DNA of 33,259 nucleotides. Source: DASVDE01 sp035558955 (GTDB taxonomy: Bacteria > Actinomycetota > Thermoleophilia > Solirubrobacterales > 70-9). Positions 7,733-15,406 of the stretch are shown one piece after another. Within the stretch, counting starts at the first letter, position 1. Every line of letters begins with the position of its first letter. The stretch spans positions 1-33,259 of the forward strand of contig DATMBX010000017.1 of NCBI GenBank assembly GCA_035558955.1, read 5' to 3'. A program made the translations under genes and the position numbers. The notes under the pieces are model-generated. The model did not search any database. It was not told the origin of the DNA and saw nothing but the letters and a program-made list of their open reading frames with translations.

Positions 7733-8632
7733 CTAAGCGGTGGAAACCTCCCAGACTGCGGCCCTGAGGCGCTCGGCGGCAGCGGCTGGGTCGGGATCGG
7801 CGGCGATCCCACGCGAAGCGGCGACCAAACCCGAGGCCGGACCGGGGGCGAAGGCGGGTCCGAGGTGCTCGGGCCGCCCGCCCTGGGCGCCAACGCCGGG
7901 GATGAGGAAGACAGAGCGCGGCATCAACTCGCGCAGCCGAGCGATGTGCTCGGGCTCGGTCGCCCCGACCACCGCGCCCATCCCGCTGAGGCCGGAGGAG
8001 CCGGCCAGCCGCGGCGCGAAACTTTCGACCAGCTCCGCCAGCCGCTCGTGCAGCGGGCGGTCCGGCGCCGGCAGGTCCTCGACGTCGGCGGCGCCGGGGT
8101 TGCTGGTTCGAACCAGGGCGAAGACGCCCGCCCCCGCCGCGGCGGCCGCCGTCACCAGCGGGTCCAGCGCGTCGGCGCCGAGCAGAGGATTGGCGGTGAA
8201 GGCGTCGGCGCCGAGGCCCGCGACCGGCCCCCAGGGAGTGGGCGTCTCGCCGACCAAACCCTGGGCGTAGGCGGCGGCGGTGACGGGAACGTCACCCCGC
8301 TTGCCGTCGGCGAGCACCAGCAGGCCGGCTTCGCGAGCGGCGTCGCATGCCTCGGCGAGAGCGGCCCACCCCGGAGCGCCAAGACGCTCGAAGCAGGCGA
8401 GCTGTGGCTTTACCGCGACGCAGGCCCGCCCGGCGCGTTCGATCAGCACCCGACAGTGGGCCGCGACGGCCGCCCCCGCACGCACAGCGGCCGGCGCATC
8501 GACGCCGGCCGCGGCGGCCTCCCCCTCCGAGACCAGCTTCGCCGGATCGGGGTCGAGGCCGAGGCAGATCTGGCTGCGGCGCTCTTCGACGAGCGCCGCG
8601 AGCCGATCCGCGAACGGAGCTTCTTCGATCAG
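7733..8632 (-). CDS. pyrF: Orotidine 5'-phosphate decarboxylase (type 2), apparent CTG start
   Basis: The enzyme makes UMP from OMP in the last step of pyrimidine synthesis. The catalytic D-x-K-x-x-D signature is present as ADGKRGDV, and PGVGAQGG fits the phosphate loop. The family's N-terminal block (PFADRL...ICLGLDPDP) is also encoded, but it lies upstream of the first ATG/GTG/TTG in frame, GTG at 8485. Starting at 8485 would give 250 aa and lose the conserved LGLDPDP segment. The best full-length start is CTG at 8632, which forms a 4-base CTGA overlap with the HU stop and gives 299 aa. A base error destroying a normal start is the alternative. The product call is firm; the start is not. 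Confidence 0.85.
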   Translation of the reverse strand: MIEEAPFADRLAALVEERRSQICLGLDPDPAKLVSEGEAAAAGVDAPAAVRAGAAVAAHCRVLIERAGRACVAVKPQLACFERLGAPGWAALAEACDAAREAGLLVLADGKRGDVPVTAAAYAQGLVGETPTPWGPVAGLGADAFTANPLLGADALDPLVTAAAAAGAGVFALVRTSNPGAADVEDLPAPDRPLHERLAELVESFAPRLAGSSGLSGMGAVVGATEPEHIARLRELMPRSVFLIPGVGAQGGRPEHLGPAFAPGPASGLVAASRGIAADPDPAAAAERLRAAVWEVSTA

Positions 8633-8910
8633 CCGCCTCTGACCTTGGTCTTCAGCGCCGAGCCGGCGGAGAAGCGGGGGACCTTGCCGCCCGGGATCGT
8701 GATCCGCTCGCCGGTGCGCGGGTTGACGCCCTGCCGCGGGCCGCGCTCGGCGACGTGGAACTTGCCGAAGCCGGTGAAGTTGACCTCGCCGCCATTCGCC
8801 AGCGCGCCGGTGATGGTCTCCAGCATCGCGTCGACGGCGTCGCCGGCGGCCTTCTTGCTGCCGATCCGCTCGTCGCCCGCCAGTTGGTCCAGAAACTCAG
8901 CCTTAGTCAC
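8629..8910 (-). CDS. HU-family DNA-binding protein
   Basis: This 93-aa histone-like protein carries the family signature GFGKFHVAERGPRQGVNPRTGE at about residues 46-67 and the PGGKVPRFSAGSALK end. HU dimers bend and compact DNA without strong sequence preference. The start chosen is GTG at 8910, preceded by AGGAGGAG at ideal distance. A TTG seven codons upstream would place the ribosome site inside the gene. The 84 bp upstream contain a TAGATT -10 candidate. It lacks the Lys/Ala-rich C-terminal tail of mycobacterial HU. The stop overlaps the presumed pyrF start. Confidence 0.92.
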   Translation of the reverse strand: MTKAEFLDQLAGDERIGSKKAAGDAVDAMLETITGALANGGEVNFTGFGKFHVAERGPRQGVNPRTGERITIPGGKVPRFSAGSALKTKVRGG

Positions 8911-8994
8911 GTCGAAGCTCCTCCTCGTCAAGCCTTGGGATTGAAGACGGGCCGCAATCTAACAGCGTGCTCGGCGGGCTCCGTGCCTGAGGCC

Positions 8995-10375
8995 CTAGGA
9001 GCCGCTGACCGTCATCTCCCCGATCAGCAACGGCGGCGTGCTGACCGAGCCGCCGAAGGGCACCCAGCGGGCCTCCGCGCCGGCGGCGCGCACGGCGCGC
9101 AGCATCGAGACCAGGTCGCTGGCGATCGTGAACTCGCGCACCGGCGCGGCCAGCTCGCCGCCGGAGATCTGCCGCCCCGCAGCGCCCACCGAAAAGACGC
9201 CGGAAACCGGGTTGACGCCGGAGTGCAGCCCCGCTACGTCGGTTACGTAGAGCCCGTCGCCGGCCCCGGCGAGCAACTCCTCGAAGGAGAGCTCCCCGGG
9301 CGCGACCACGAGGTTGGAGGGAGACGGAGGGTTGAACGCGGTAGCCGCCCCGGCCGGCGTTGGCGGTCGACTCGGCATCGCCCCGACGGGCCGTGTAGGT
9401 GTCGTAGAGGAAATTGCGCAGGCGTCCGCCTTCGATCAGGGCGGTGCGGCGCCGGGGCACGCCCTCGCCATCGAAGGGAGACGCGGCGAGGCCGCCGGAA
9501 TCCAGGCCGTCGTCGTGGAGGGCCAGCGCCTCGCCGGCGACTTCCTCGCCAAGCCGCTCGGCGAAAGGGGAGCGGCCGCGCTGCACCGCGTCGGCGCCGA
9601 GCGTGCCGCCGATCAAGCCGGCGAAGCCGGCGGCGACGGTCGGATCGAGGACGACCGGGCAGGTTCGCGAGGGCGGCTTGCCGGCGCCGATCATCGCCAC
9701 GGCGCGCTCGGCGCCCTCGCGGCCGATCGCGGCCGGGTCGAGCCCGGCGGGGCCGCGGGCCAGGCCGAAGCCGAGGCCGGTCTCCTTGCCGTCGCCGCTT
9801 TCGGCAAGGGCCTGGAGGTACGCGTAACAGCTCGAAGCCTCGTATTCACCCTCGACGCCGGTCGAGGAGGCGATCGCGACGCGGTCGACGCTCTCGGCAT
9901 AGACGGCCTGCTCGACTCCGGCGACGCGCGGGTCGGTGGCGACCGCCGCCTTCTCGATCGCCAACGCCAGCTCGGCGACTCTTGCGGTAGACCACTCCGC
10001 CACCGACGAATCGGTCAGCTCAAGCTTCACCCCCCGTTCCGCTGCGACTTTTGCCGGCATGCCAGGGATAGGTCGCAGCGGAAGCTTGGGAGGGCCGGCG
10101 AACTCGTCCTCGTCGGCGACCTGCGCCGCCTGCGCCGCGCGAGCGCCGATCGCCGCGATGCCCGCCTCGCTGAGGTCGGTGCCGAAGGCATATCCGACCC
10201 GACCGCCGATCCAAGCGCGCACGCCGAGGCCGCGCTGGGTCGCCGCGGTGAGGCTCTCGACCTCGCCGCCGTGGACGCGCACTTCGCGCCCTCCCTCCTC
10301 GGAGGCGTAGGCCTCGGCGTCGCCCGCCCCGGCGGAGAGCGCCGCCTCGACCGCCTGCTTCGCCAGCCCGGTCAA
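8995..10375 (-). pseudogene. pmbA: PmbA/TldE protease subunit, interrupted by a frameshift
   Basis: PmbA (TldE) pairs with TldD to form a heterodimeric zinc protease that cuts unfolded peptides and matures some RiPPs. TldE lacks the metal site and shapes the substrate channel. The N-terminal 340 or so residues read in one frame from TTG 10375 (TTGA overlap with the tldD stop) to GRGGYR..PSVS. The conserved continuation PSNLVVAPGELSFEELLAG...DGLYVTDVAGLHSGVNPVSG lies in another frame, down to TAG at 8995. The change falls near 9313-9325 in a CT-rich stretch and equals loss of 2 or gain of 1 base. It may be a true lesion or an assembly error. Residues 98-113 come from a 47-bp palindrome. Confidence 0.8.
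10037..10083. repeat. 47-bp palindromic element, copy 1 (inside pmbA)
   Basis: The arms TTCCGCTGCGAC and GTCGCAGCGGAA are perfect 12-bp complements around a 23-bp core containing GGCATGCC. The copy lies in the pmbA coding region, where it encodes LPLRPIPGMPAKVAAE (residues 98-113) without breaking the frame. It shares length and ends with five other copies in this window. Confidence 0.9.
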
Positions 10376-11754
10376 ACCTGCGTCCCTCCCACGGTCATGG
10401 TCGCGATCCGAACGTGGCCCTGACCGGTCCCGACCGGGACTTTCTGGCCGCCCTTGCCGCAGAAGCCGGTCTTCATCTCGAAGTCGCTGCCCACGGCGTC
10501 GATCGCGGCCAGGGCATCGAGGCAGTTGCCGACCAGCGTCGCGCCGCGACAGGGCCGGGTCACCTTGCCGCCCTCGATCATGTATCCCTCGGAGACGCCG
10601 AAGACGAAGTCCCCGGTCGCCGGGTCGACCTGGCCGCCGGCAAAGGAGACCGCGTAGAAGCCGTTCGCCACCTCGGCGATCATCTCCTCGGGCTCGGCGT
10701 CGCCGGGGGCGATGTAGGTGTTGGTCATGCGCGGGATCGGCAGATGGCGGAAGCTCTCGCGGCGCCCATTGCCGGTCGAGGCGACCTCGTCGCGGTCGGC
10801 CCGCAGCCGGTCGTAGAGGAAGGAGGCGATCCTCCCTTCCTCGACCACGAGCGTCTTCTGGGTCGGCGTCCCCTCGTCGTCGATCGCCTCGGTCCCCCAC
10901 TCGCCGGGAAGGCGACCGTCGTCGTAAGCGCTGAGCAGCGGCCGGGCGACCGCCTCGCCGAGCTTGCCGGCGTAGACGCTCGCCCCCTTCTGCACGTGGT
11001 CGGCCTCCAGGCCGTGGCCGGTCATCTCGTGGAAGAGGACGCCGCCGAAGCCGCCGCCGACCACCACCGGCATCGAGCCGGCCGGGGCGGGGTCGGCGTC
11101 GAGCAGGGTGAGCGCCGTGGTCGCCGCCTTCTCGGCGATCTTCGCCGGGTCGTCCTCGAGCAACTCGAAGCCGCGGTGGGCGCCGAGAGTCTCGAACCCG
11201 GTCTCGACGAGGTCGCCGCGGCGCGCCACCGCCTGGGCGCCGAGGCGCACCCGGGTACGGTCGTCGCCGGTAAAGAGACCGTCCGAGTTGGCGAGGGCGA
11301 CCTCGCGGCGGGCCTCGCTGTAGGAAGCGGAGAACTGGGCGATCTCGCCACCCCAGGCGCGGGCGCGCTCGTCGAGCTCCCGCAGCAGGCCGGCCTTGCG
11401 CTCGGCGGGGATGTCCTCGGGACGGCGCTCGATCGGCTGCGGAGTGGTGGCGACGGCCTCGAGCGGATGCGGCTCCGCGCGGTCTCCGCGCAGGGCCGAT
11501 GCCGCCTCGGCGGCGGCGCGCTCGAGGTCGGCGGGGTCGAGCCCGTCGACGTGGGCAAAGTGGGTGGTGCCGTCGCGGACCACGCGGACCCCGGCGCCCT
11601 CCTCCGCCCCGGACTGCACCGACTCGATCCGGGACTCGTCGATCGACATCGCCAGGCCCCGGCGCCGCTCGGCGAAGACCTCGGCGAACTCTCCTCCGGA
11701 GGCCAGCGCCCGAGCGAGAACCCGCTCGGCGACGGCGGGCTCGATCAGGCTCAC
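10372..11754 (-). CDS. tldD: TldD metalloprotease subunit
   Basis: This 460-aa catalytic subunit of the TldD/TldE protease carries the zinc motif HEMTGHGLEAD (HExxxH) near residues 244-254, within VVVGGGFGGVLFHEMTGHG. It also has the conserved FLYDRLRAD and C-terminal GGQVDPATGDFVFGVSEGY segments. The complex is cytoplasmic and removes leader or unfolded peptides. The start is GTG at 11754, overlapping the stop of the 75-aa gene by GTGA. Its stop overlaps the TTG of pmbA by TTGA. The subunit appears intact, whereas its partner is frameshifted. Confidence 0.93.
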   Translation of the reverse strand: MSLIEPAVAERVLARALASGGEFAEVFAERRRGLAMSIDESRIESVQSGAEEGAGVRVVRDGTTHFAHVDGLDPADLERAAAEAASALRGDRAEPHPLEAVATTPQPIERRPEDIPAERKAGLLRELDERARAWGGEIAQFSASYSEARREVALANSDGLFTGDDRTRVRLGAQAVARRGDLVETGFETLGAHRGFELLEDDPAKIAEKAATTALTLLDADPAPAGSMPVVVGGGFGGVLFHEMTGHGLEADHVQKGASVYAGKLGEAVARPLLSAYDDGRLPGEWGTEAIDDEGTPTQKTLVVEEGRIASFLYDRLRADRDEVASTGNGRRESFRHLPIPRMTNTYIAPGDAEPEEMIAEVANGFYAVSFAGGQVDPATGDFVFGVSEGYMIEGGKVTRPCRGATLVGNCLDALAAIDAVGSDFEMKTGFCGKGGQKVPVGTGQGHVRIATMTVGGTQV

Positions 11755-11978
11755 GGATCGGATCGCTTCCCGGCGACCTCGATCAGCCGGCCCGCTGCGA
11801 CGAATAGCTCGCCGCCGTCGACCGAGTCGGCGGCATGGTCGCTGCTGCGCCCGCCCCCGTAGTAGAGGCGGGCGAAGGGACGGCGGGCGATGCGGCGGCG
11901 GCGCATATAGGCGGCGGCCTCGTCTGCGTAGCCGGAAACCCGGTCGAGCAGCAGCCGGTGCGGCTTTGGCGGCGTCAT
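11751..11978 (-). CDS. Small basic protein of unknown function upstream of tldD
   Basis: I do not recognise this 75-aa product. It is basic, with an Arg-rich middle (AAYMRRRRIARRPFARLYYGGG, about residues 22-43), no Cys, and a C-terminal half predicted as strand-turn-helix. It has no signal peptide or membrane helix. Its reality is supported by ATGA overlap with the roadblock-like gene (11975-11978) and GTGA overlap with tldD (11751-11754), so it is translationally coupled on both sides. A role as cofactor or substrate of TldD/PmbA is possible but rests only on position. Confidence 0.6.
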   Translation of the reverse strand: MTPPKPHRLLLDRVSGYADEAAAYMRRRRIARRPFARLYYGGGRSSDHAADSVDGGELFVAAGRLIEVAGKRSDP

Positions 11979-12352
11979 CCGGCCTCTCCGTTCCCGCCGG
12001 CGGCGAGGTCGCGCAGGACCGCGCGCATGTCGAAGAACAGCAGCGAGGCGAGGGCGAAGCGCTCGGTCACCGCGATCGCGGCCAGCCCGGCGTGGCGCAG
12101 GGCGAAGACCTCCCCCTGCTCGGTGGCGATGTGGACCTGCTCGACGGGCTCCGCGCCCGCCCGGTCGGCGACGCCGAGCAACGCCGCCGCGTCCTCTCTC
12201 CAACGGCCGGGGTGCCCGCTCGCGGCCAGCACAGCGCCCTCGGAATCGAGGATCGCGCCCCCGCGCAGGTCGGGCGACATCTCGGTCAGAAAGGCCAGCG
12301 CATGCTCCGCGGCCTCGCCCGAGACGACCTCTCTGGTTGCACCGTCTCCCAT
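11975..12352 (-). CDS. Roadblock/LC7-like domain protein
   Basis: This 125-aa protein looks like a single roadblock/LC7 (longin-like) domain. An N-terminal helix is followed by the strand pair GGAILDSEGAVLAASG, a helix, the strands VEQVHIATEQGEVFALRHAGLAAIAVTE and a final helix. In bacteria such proteins often regulate small GTPases of the MglA kind, but no GTPase gene is nearby. It starts a coupled operon with the 75-aa gene, tldD and pmbA. A TATTTT -10-like box ends 7 bases before the ATG, suggesting a leaderless transcript. The family call is from the strand pattern and is moderate. Confidence 0.6.
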   Translation of the reverse strand: MGDGATREVVSGEAAEHALAFLTEMSPDLRGGAILDSEGAVLAASGHPGRWREDAAALLGVADRAGAEPVEQVHIATEQGEVFALRHAGLAAIAVTERFALASLLFFDMRAVLRDLAAGGNGEAG

Positions 12353-12359
12353 CTAGGTG

Positions 12360-12365
12360 AAAATA
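12360..12365 (-). promoter_or_regulatory. -10-like box for the roadblock-tldD-pmbA operon
   Basis: TATTTT on the minus strand ends 7 bases before the ATG at 12352. The transcript would begin at or within a few bases of the start codon, as is common in Actinobacteria. No convincing -35 was found. Confidence 0.35.
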
Positions 12366-12372
12366 GCGGGCC

Positions 12373-12522
12373 GTGTCCCTGGCTCGAGCTTCATGGATCA
12401 CAGTCGTCGCCGTCTGCGCGATCGCCGTCTTGCTGTTCGCGGTCAGCGGTTACACCGGCTACTCGCTCACCGTCGCCGCGGTCGGATTGGCGGCCGCGGT
12501 AAATCTCCTGCCCAGCCCTTAG
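12373..12522 (+). CDS. Very small two-helix membrane protein
   Basis: The GTG frame encodes 49 residues. They form two hydrophobic stretches, about 8-24 (WITVVAVCAIAVLLFAV) and 29-45 (YSLTVAAVGLAAAVNLL), joined by SGYTG, and end in PSP. The gene fills the only space between the divergent roadblock-like gene and the convergent CDF gene, whose stop it overlaps by 4 bp. The composition is typical of a small membrane protein rather than of a shadow frame. I recognise no family and see no Shine-Dalgarno sequence. Confidence 0.45.
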   Translation: MSLARASWITVVAVCAIAVLLFAVSGYTGYSLTVAAVGLAAAVNLLPSP

Positions 12523-13427
12523 CCCGCTCGATATGGGCTGCGGTCGCGGTCGGGGTCGTGAAAGGAAGTCTCCGGCTCGGCGTGGATCAGGACTTCGGCG
12601 TGGGGGATCTCGGCCTCGATCTCGGCCCGCATCGCGTGGGCCAGCTCGTGCGCGCGCTCGAGGCTGGTTCCCGAGCGGTACTGGACGTGAAAGTCGATGT
12701 GGCGGCGGCTGCCCGCCTGGCGGGCGCGCAGCTTGTGGTAGCCGGCGACTTCCGGGGTGCGCGCCGCGGCGATCGCCGCCTCGATCCGGTCCATCTCCTT
12801 CGGGGGCAGCGCCTCGTCGACCAGAACCCCCGACGAGCGACGGATGATCCTGATCCCCGCGACGACGATCGCCGCCGCGACGAAAAGCGCCGTGATCGAG
12901 TCGAAGGCGGCGTCGCCGGTGATCTCGACCAGGGCGAGGCCGACCAGCACTCCCGCCGAGGTCATCGCGTCGGTGCGCAGGTGCGCGGCGTCCCCTTCCA
13001 GGGCCGGCGAGTCGTGTGCGGCCGCCTGACGGTAGAGGATCGTGGAAACGACGAGGTTGGCCACGACCGAGAAGCCCATCACGCCGATGCCGACTCCGAG
13101 CAGCTCCACTTCGGCCCCCGTCACCAAACGGCGAGTCGCCTCGTAGACGATGATCCCGGCGCCGACCAGGATCAGCATCCCCTCGATCGTCGCCGCCAGG
13201 TTCTCGACCTTCTCGTGTCCGTAGGGGTGTTCGGCGTCGGCCGGCTCGTCGGCCTTGCGAACGGAGACGAAGGCGACCACCGAGGCGACCAAATCGATCA
13301 GCGAGTGGATCGCCTCGGTGAGGATCGCGATCGAGCCGGTGATCGCCCCCGCCGCCAGCTTCAACCCGATCAGGATCGAGTTGGAAGCGATCGAGAGCCC
13401 CGCCGCGCCGCTTTTGGTGCGAATCAC
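12519..13427 (-). CDS. Cation diffusion facilitator (CDF) metal efflux transporter
   Basis: This 302-aa protein has the six-helix CDF core followed by a cytoplasmic ferredoxin-like domain. The transport-site residues are visible in helix 2 (HSLIDLVAS) and helix 5 (HLRTDAMTSAGVLVG), giving the H/D-x3-D pairs that bind Zn2+ or similar ions. The C-terminal domain (about 205-290) has several His residues (HIDFHVQYRSG, HAEVLIHAEP). CDF proteins exchange metal for protons to export it. The GTG start overlaps the rdgB stop by 4 bp. The metal cannot be fixed from sequence; Zn, Fe, Co and Mn are all seen in the family. Confidence 0.9.
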   Translation of the reverse strand: MIRTKSGAAGLSIASNSILIGLKLAAGAITGSIAILTEAIHSLIDLVASVVAFVSVRKADEPADAEHPYGHEKVENLAATIEGMLILVGAGIIVYEATRRLVTGAEVELLGVGIGVMGFSVVANLVVSTILYRQAAAHDSPALEGDAAHLRTDAMTSAGVLVGLALVEITGDAAFDSITALFVAAAIVVAGIRIIRRSSGVLVDEALPPKEMDRIEAAIAAARTPEVAGYHKLRARQAGSRRHIDFHVQYRSGTSLERAHELAHAMRAEIEAEIPHAEVLIHAEPETSFHDPDRDRSPYRAG

Positions 13428-14005
13428 GGCGCGACCCCGAGGTGGGCGGCGAGCAGCCGAGCCGCCCGGCCGCGGTGGCTGATCGCGTGCTTCTCGGCCG
13501 GGCTCAGCTCGGCCATCGTGCGCTCGTCGCCGGAGCCGGTGTCGTCGGGGACGAAAGCCGGGTCGTAGCCGAATCCTCCTTCGCCGCGAGGCTCCAGGAT
13601 CAGCCGTCCCTCGCAGCGCCCCTCGAATGCGATCTCCTCACCGCCTTCGTCCACCATGGCGATGACGCAGACGTAGGCGGCGCGGCGCTCCTCGCCCGCG
13701 GTCGCCACCTCGCGCAGCAACTTGGCCAGGTTCTCCTCGTCGCTGGCACCCTCGCCGGCGTAACGGGCCGAGTGGATGCCCGGCCTCCCCTCAAGCGCCT
13801 CCGCCGCGATCCCGGAGTCGTCCGCAATTGCCGCCTCGCCCGTCACCGCATGGGCGGCGCGCGCCTTGATCAGGGCGTTGGCGGCGAAGCTGTCTCCATC
13901 CTCGGGAGGCATCTCCACATCCGCCGGCAGCGGACGCAGCTCGATCCCGCTGAGGATCTCGGCCAGCTCCCGCAACTTGTGCTCGTTGCGACTGGCGAGG
14001 ATCAC
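13424..14005 (-). CDS. rdgB: Non-canonical purine NTP pyrophosphatase (RdgB/HAM1)
   Basis: This 193-aa house-cleaning enzyme hydrolyses dITP, ITP and XTP to monophosphates and keeps them out of DNA. Family motifs are clear: SRNEHKLRE at 5-13, the ADDSGIAAEALEGRPGIHSARYAG block at about 61-84, and GFGYDPAF with TMAELSPAEKHAISHRGRA near the C-terminus. The GTG at 14005 overlaps the rph stop (GTGA), the common rph-rdgB pairing. A 4-bp overlap also leads into the CDF gene. Confidence 0.95.
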   Translation of the reverse strand: MILASRNEHKLRELAEILSGIELRPLPADVEMPPEDGDSFAANALIKARAAHAVTGEAAIADDSGIAAEALEGRPGIHSARYAGEGASDEENLAKLLREVATAGEERRAAYVCVIAMVDEGGEEIAFEGRCEGRLILEPRGEGGFGYDPAFVPDDTGSGDERTMAELSPAEKHAISHRGRAARLLAAHLGVAP

Positions 14006-14721
14006 GAAACCCTCTCCTGCACCTCCCGCAGGCGGGCGATTCCGCCCTCGGCGAGCTCGAGCAGTTCGTCGAGCGAGGCGCGAGAGAGCGGCGTGCGCTC
14101 CGCCGTCGCCTGCACCTCGACCAAGCCCCCTTCCCCTGTCATCACCACGTTCGCGTCGACCTCGGCGGCCGAGTCCTCGACGTAGTCGAGGTCGCAGAGA
14201 GCCCGCCCGTCCACCATGCCGACGCTGATCGCCGCCACAGAGCCGGTCAGCGGCATCTCCTCGATCTCTCTCGCGTCGAGCAGTTTCTGGAAGGCCTGGC
14301 GCAACGCGACGTAGCCGCCGGTGATCGCCGCGCAGCGGGTGCCGCCGTCGGCCTCCATCACGTCACAGTCGACGTAGACGCTGCGCTCCCCCATCGCCTC
14401 GAAGTCGACGACGACCCGCAGCGCGCGACCGATCAGGCGCTGGATCTCCACCCCCCGGCCGTCCTGCTTGCCGCGTGAGATGTCGCGAGCCTTGCGATCC
14501 CCGGTGGAGGCCGGGAGCATCGCGTACTCGGCCGTCACCCAGCCCTTGCCGCGCCCCTGCATCCAGCGCGGAACCGCGTCGCTGACCGAAGCGGTGCAGA
14601 TCACCCGCGTGCCGCCGATCGAGATCAGCGCCGAGCCGTCCGCGGGGGCGACGAAACCGGGGTCGATGGTGACCGGCCGGACGTCGGCGGGCGCGCGGTC
14701 GTAGCTGCGGGAGGCGGGCAT
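14002..14721 (-). CDS. rph: Ribonuclease PH
   Basis: This 239-aa phosphorolytic exoribonuclease trims tRNA 3' ends. The sequence is full length: R-x-DVRPVTIDPGFV at the N-terminus, then GWVTAEYAMLPAST, SRGKQDGRGVEIQRLIGRALR (phosphate-binding Arg/Gln residues), VDCDVMEADGGTRCAAITGG and LDYVEDSAAEVDANVV. The ATG at 14721 begins MPASRSYDRAP. The open frame extends upstream to 14877, but that part has no family match. It is coupled to rdgB by a 4-bp overlap. Confidence 0.95.
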   Translation of the reverse strand: MPASRSYDRAPADVRPVTIDPGFVAPADGSALISIGGTRVICTASVSDAVPRWMQGRGKGWVTAEYAMLPASTGDRKARDISRGKQDGRGVEIQRLIGRALRVVVDFEAMGERSVYVDCDVMEADGGTRCAAITGGYVALRQAFQKLLDAREIEEMPLTGSVAAISVGMVDGRALCDLDYVEDSAAEVDANVVMTGEGGLVEVQATAERTPLSRASLDELLELAEGGIARLREVQERVS

Positions 14722-14759
14722 GCCGGCGAGTCTGTCACGCGAGGAGTTCGCGCGGAGGC

Positions 14760-15173
14760 TCAACTCTCGGGAAGAACCCGCAATCCCCGCTGGGCGAAAT
14801 GGGTGTCGAGAGCAAACGCCTCGTTCCCCCCGTCGCGCTCGATCAAGGCGAAAGAGGTCGCGTCGACGTAGCTCCAACTCTTGTCGCTATGGCGCTCGAG
14901 GATTTCCCAAGCCTCATCCTCGATCTCCTGGTCTAGGCGGACCATCTCGACCGCCCCGCCGGCGCGAAACCTGCGTCCCCACTCGATCGCCTCCTCACGG
15001 CCCACTCGCACCATCAACGCCGTATAAGTCTCGGCGAAGACGTAGTTGGACGTGAAGAGGGCGGCGCCTTCGGAGATCAGCCCCGCGAGCGCCGCCCGCG
15101 CCCGCTCGTGCTCGGCCTCCGATTCGTTGCGCAAGGCGACGAAGGCGCTGGTATCGACGAAGACAGTCCTCAC
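14760..15173 (-). CDS. PIN-domain toxin (VapC-like), second pair
   Basis: This 137-aa PIN protein has the acidic residues D7 (FVDTSA), E48 (FAETYTA), D104 (YVDATS) and D123 (LDTHF). The form is that of the VapC subgroup with SYVDATSFALIE and FALDTHF, often annotated as a nucleic-acid-binding PIN protein. The GTG start overlaps the stop of the upstream RHH gene (GTGA). It is unrelated in detail to the PIN protein at 328-741. The RNA target is unknown. Confidence 0.85.
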   Translation of the reverse strand: MRTVFVDTSAFVALRNESEAEHERARAALAGLISEGAALFTSNYVFAETYTALMVRVGREEAIEWGRRFRAGGAVEMVRLDQEIEDEAWEILERHSDKSWSYVDATSFALIERDGGNEAFALDTHFAQRGLRVLPES

Positions 15174-15406
15174 TGGCCGTAGAGGTCGCGATCCAGGGTG
15201 GTGACGCTGGTGCCCTCGCGCCCCCTGCCCGGCGACTCCGCCAGCAGGTAGCGAAGCAAGGGATCCTCAGCGGGATCGGGACGCCGCAGGCGCTCGGCAT
15301 CGACTAACTCCCGCACGACCGAGGCGATGCTGCCCGACTTTCCAGCCCGGCCTTTGAGCCAGCGGTACTGCGCCTCGCTCAGGTATAGCTGAGTTCGATG
15401 CTTCAT
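15170..15406 (-). CDS. Ribbon-helix-helix antitoxin, second pair
   Basis: This 78-aa protein begins MKHRTQLYLSEAQYRWLKGRA, the strand and first helix of an RHH fold, followed by GSIASVVRELVDAERL (second helix) and an acidic toxin-binding tail. The frame is open to 15538, but the palindrome at 15405-15421 contains two in-frame ATGs (15421 and 15406). The later one fits the family N-terminus. A TATGCT box at about 15417-15422 would give a leaderless mRNA. It overlaps the PIN gene by 4 bp. Confidence 0.8.
   Translation of the reverse strand: MKHRTQLYLSEAQYRWLKGRAGKSGSIASVVRELVDAERLRRPDPAEDPLLRYLLAESPGRGREGTSVTTLDRDLYGQ

Noticed and set aside
11797..11815. A seventh palindrome copy (CCGCTGCGACGAATAGC)
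   Set aside because: Only the left arm sequence resembles the family; there is no complementary right arm.
10414..11862. 482-codon open frame on + strand opposite tldD
   Set aside because: It is an antisense shadow; tldD has the HExxxH motif and overlapping neighbours on the minus strand.
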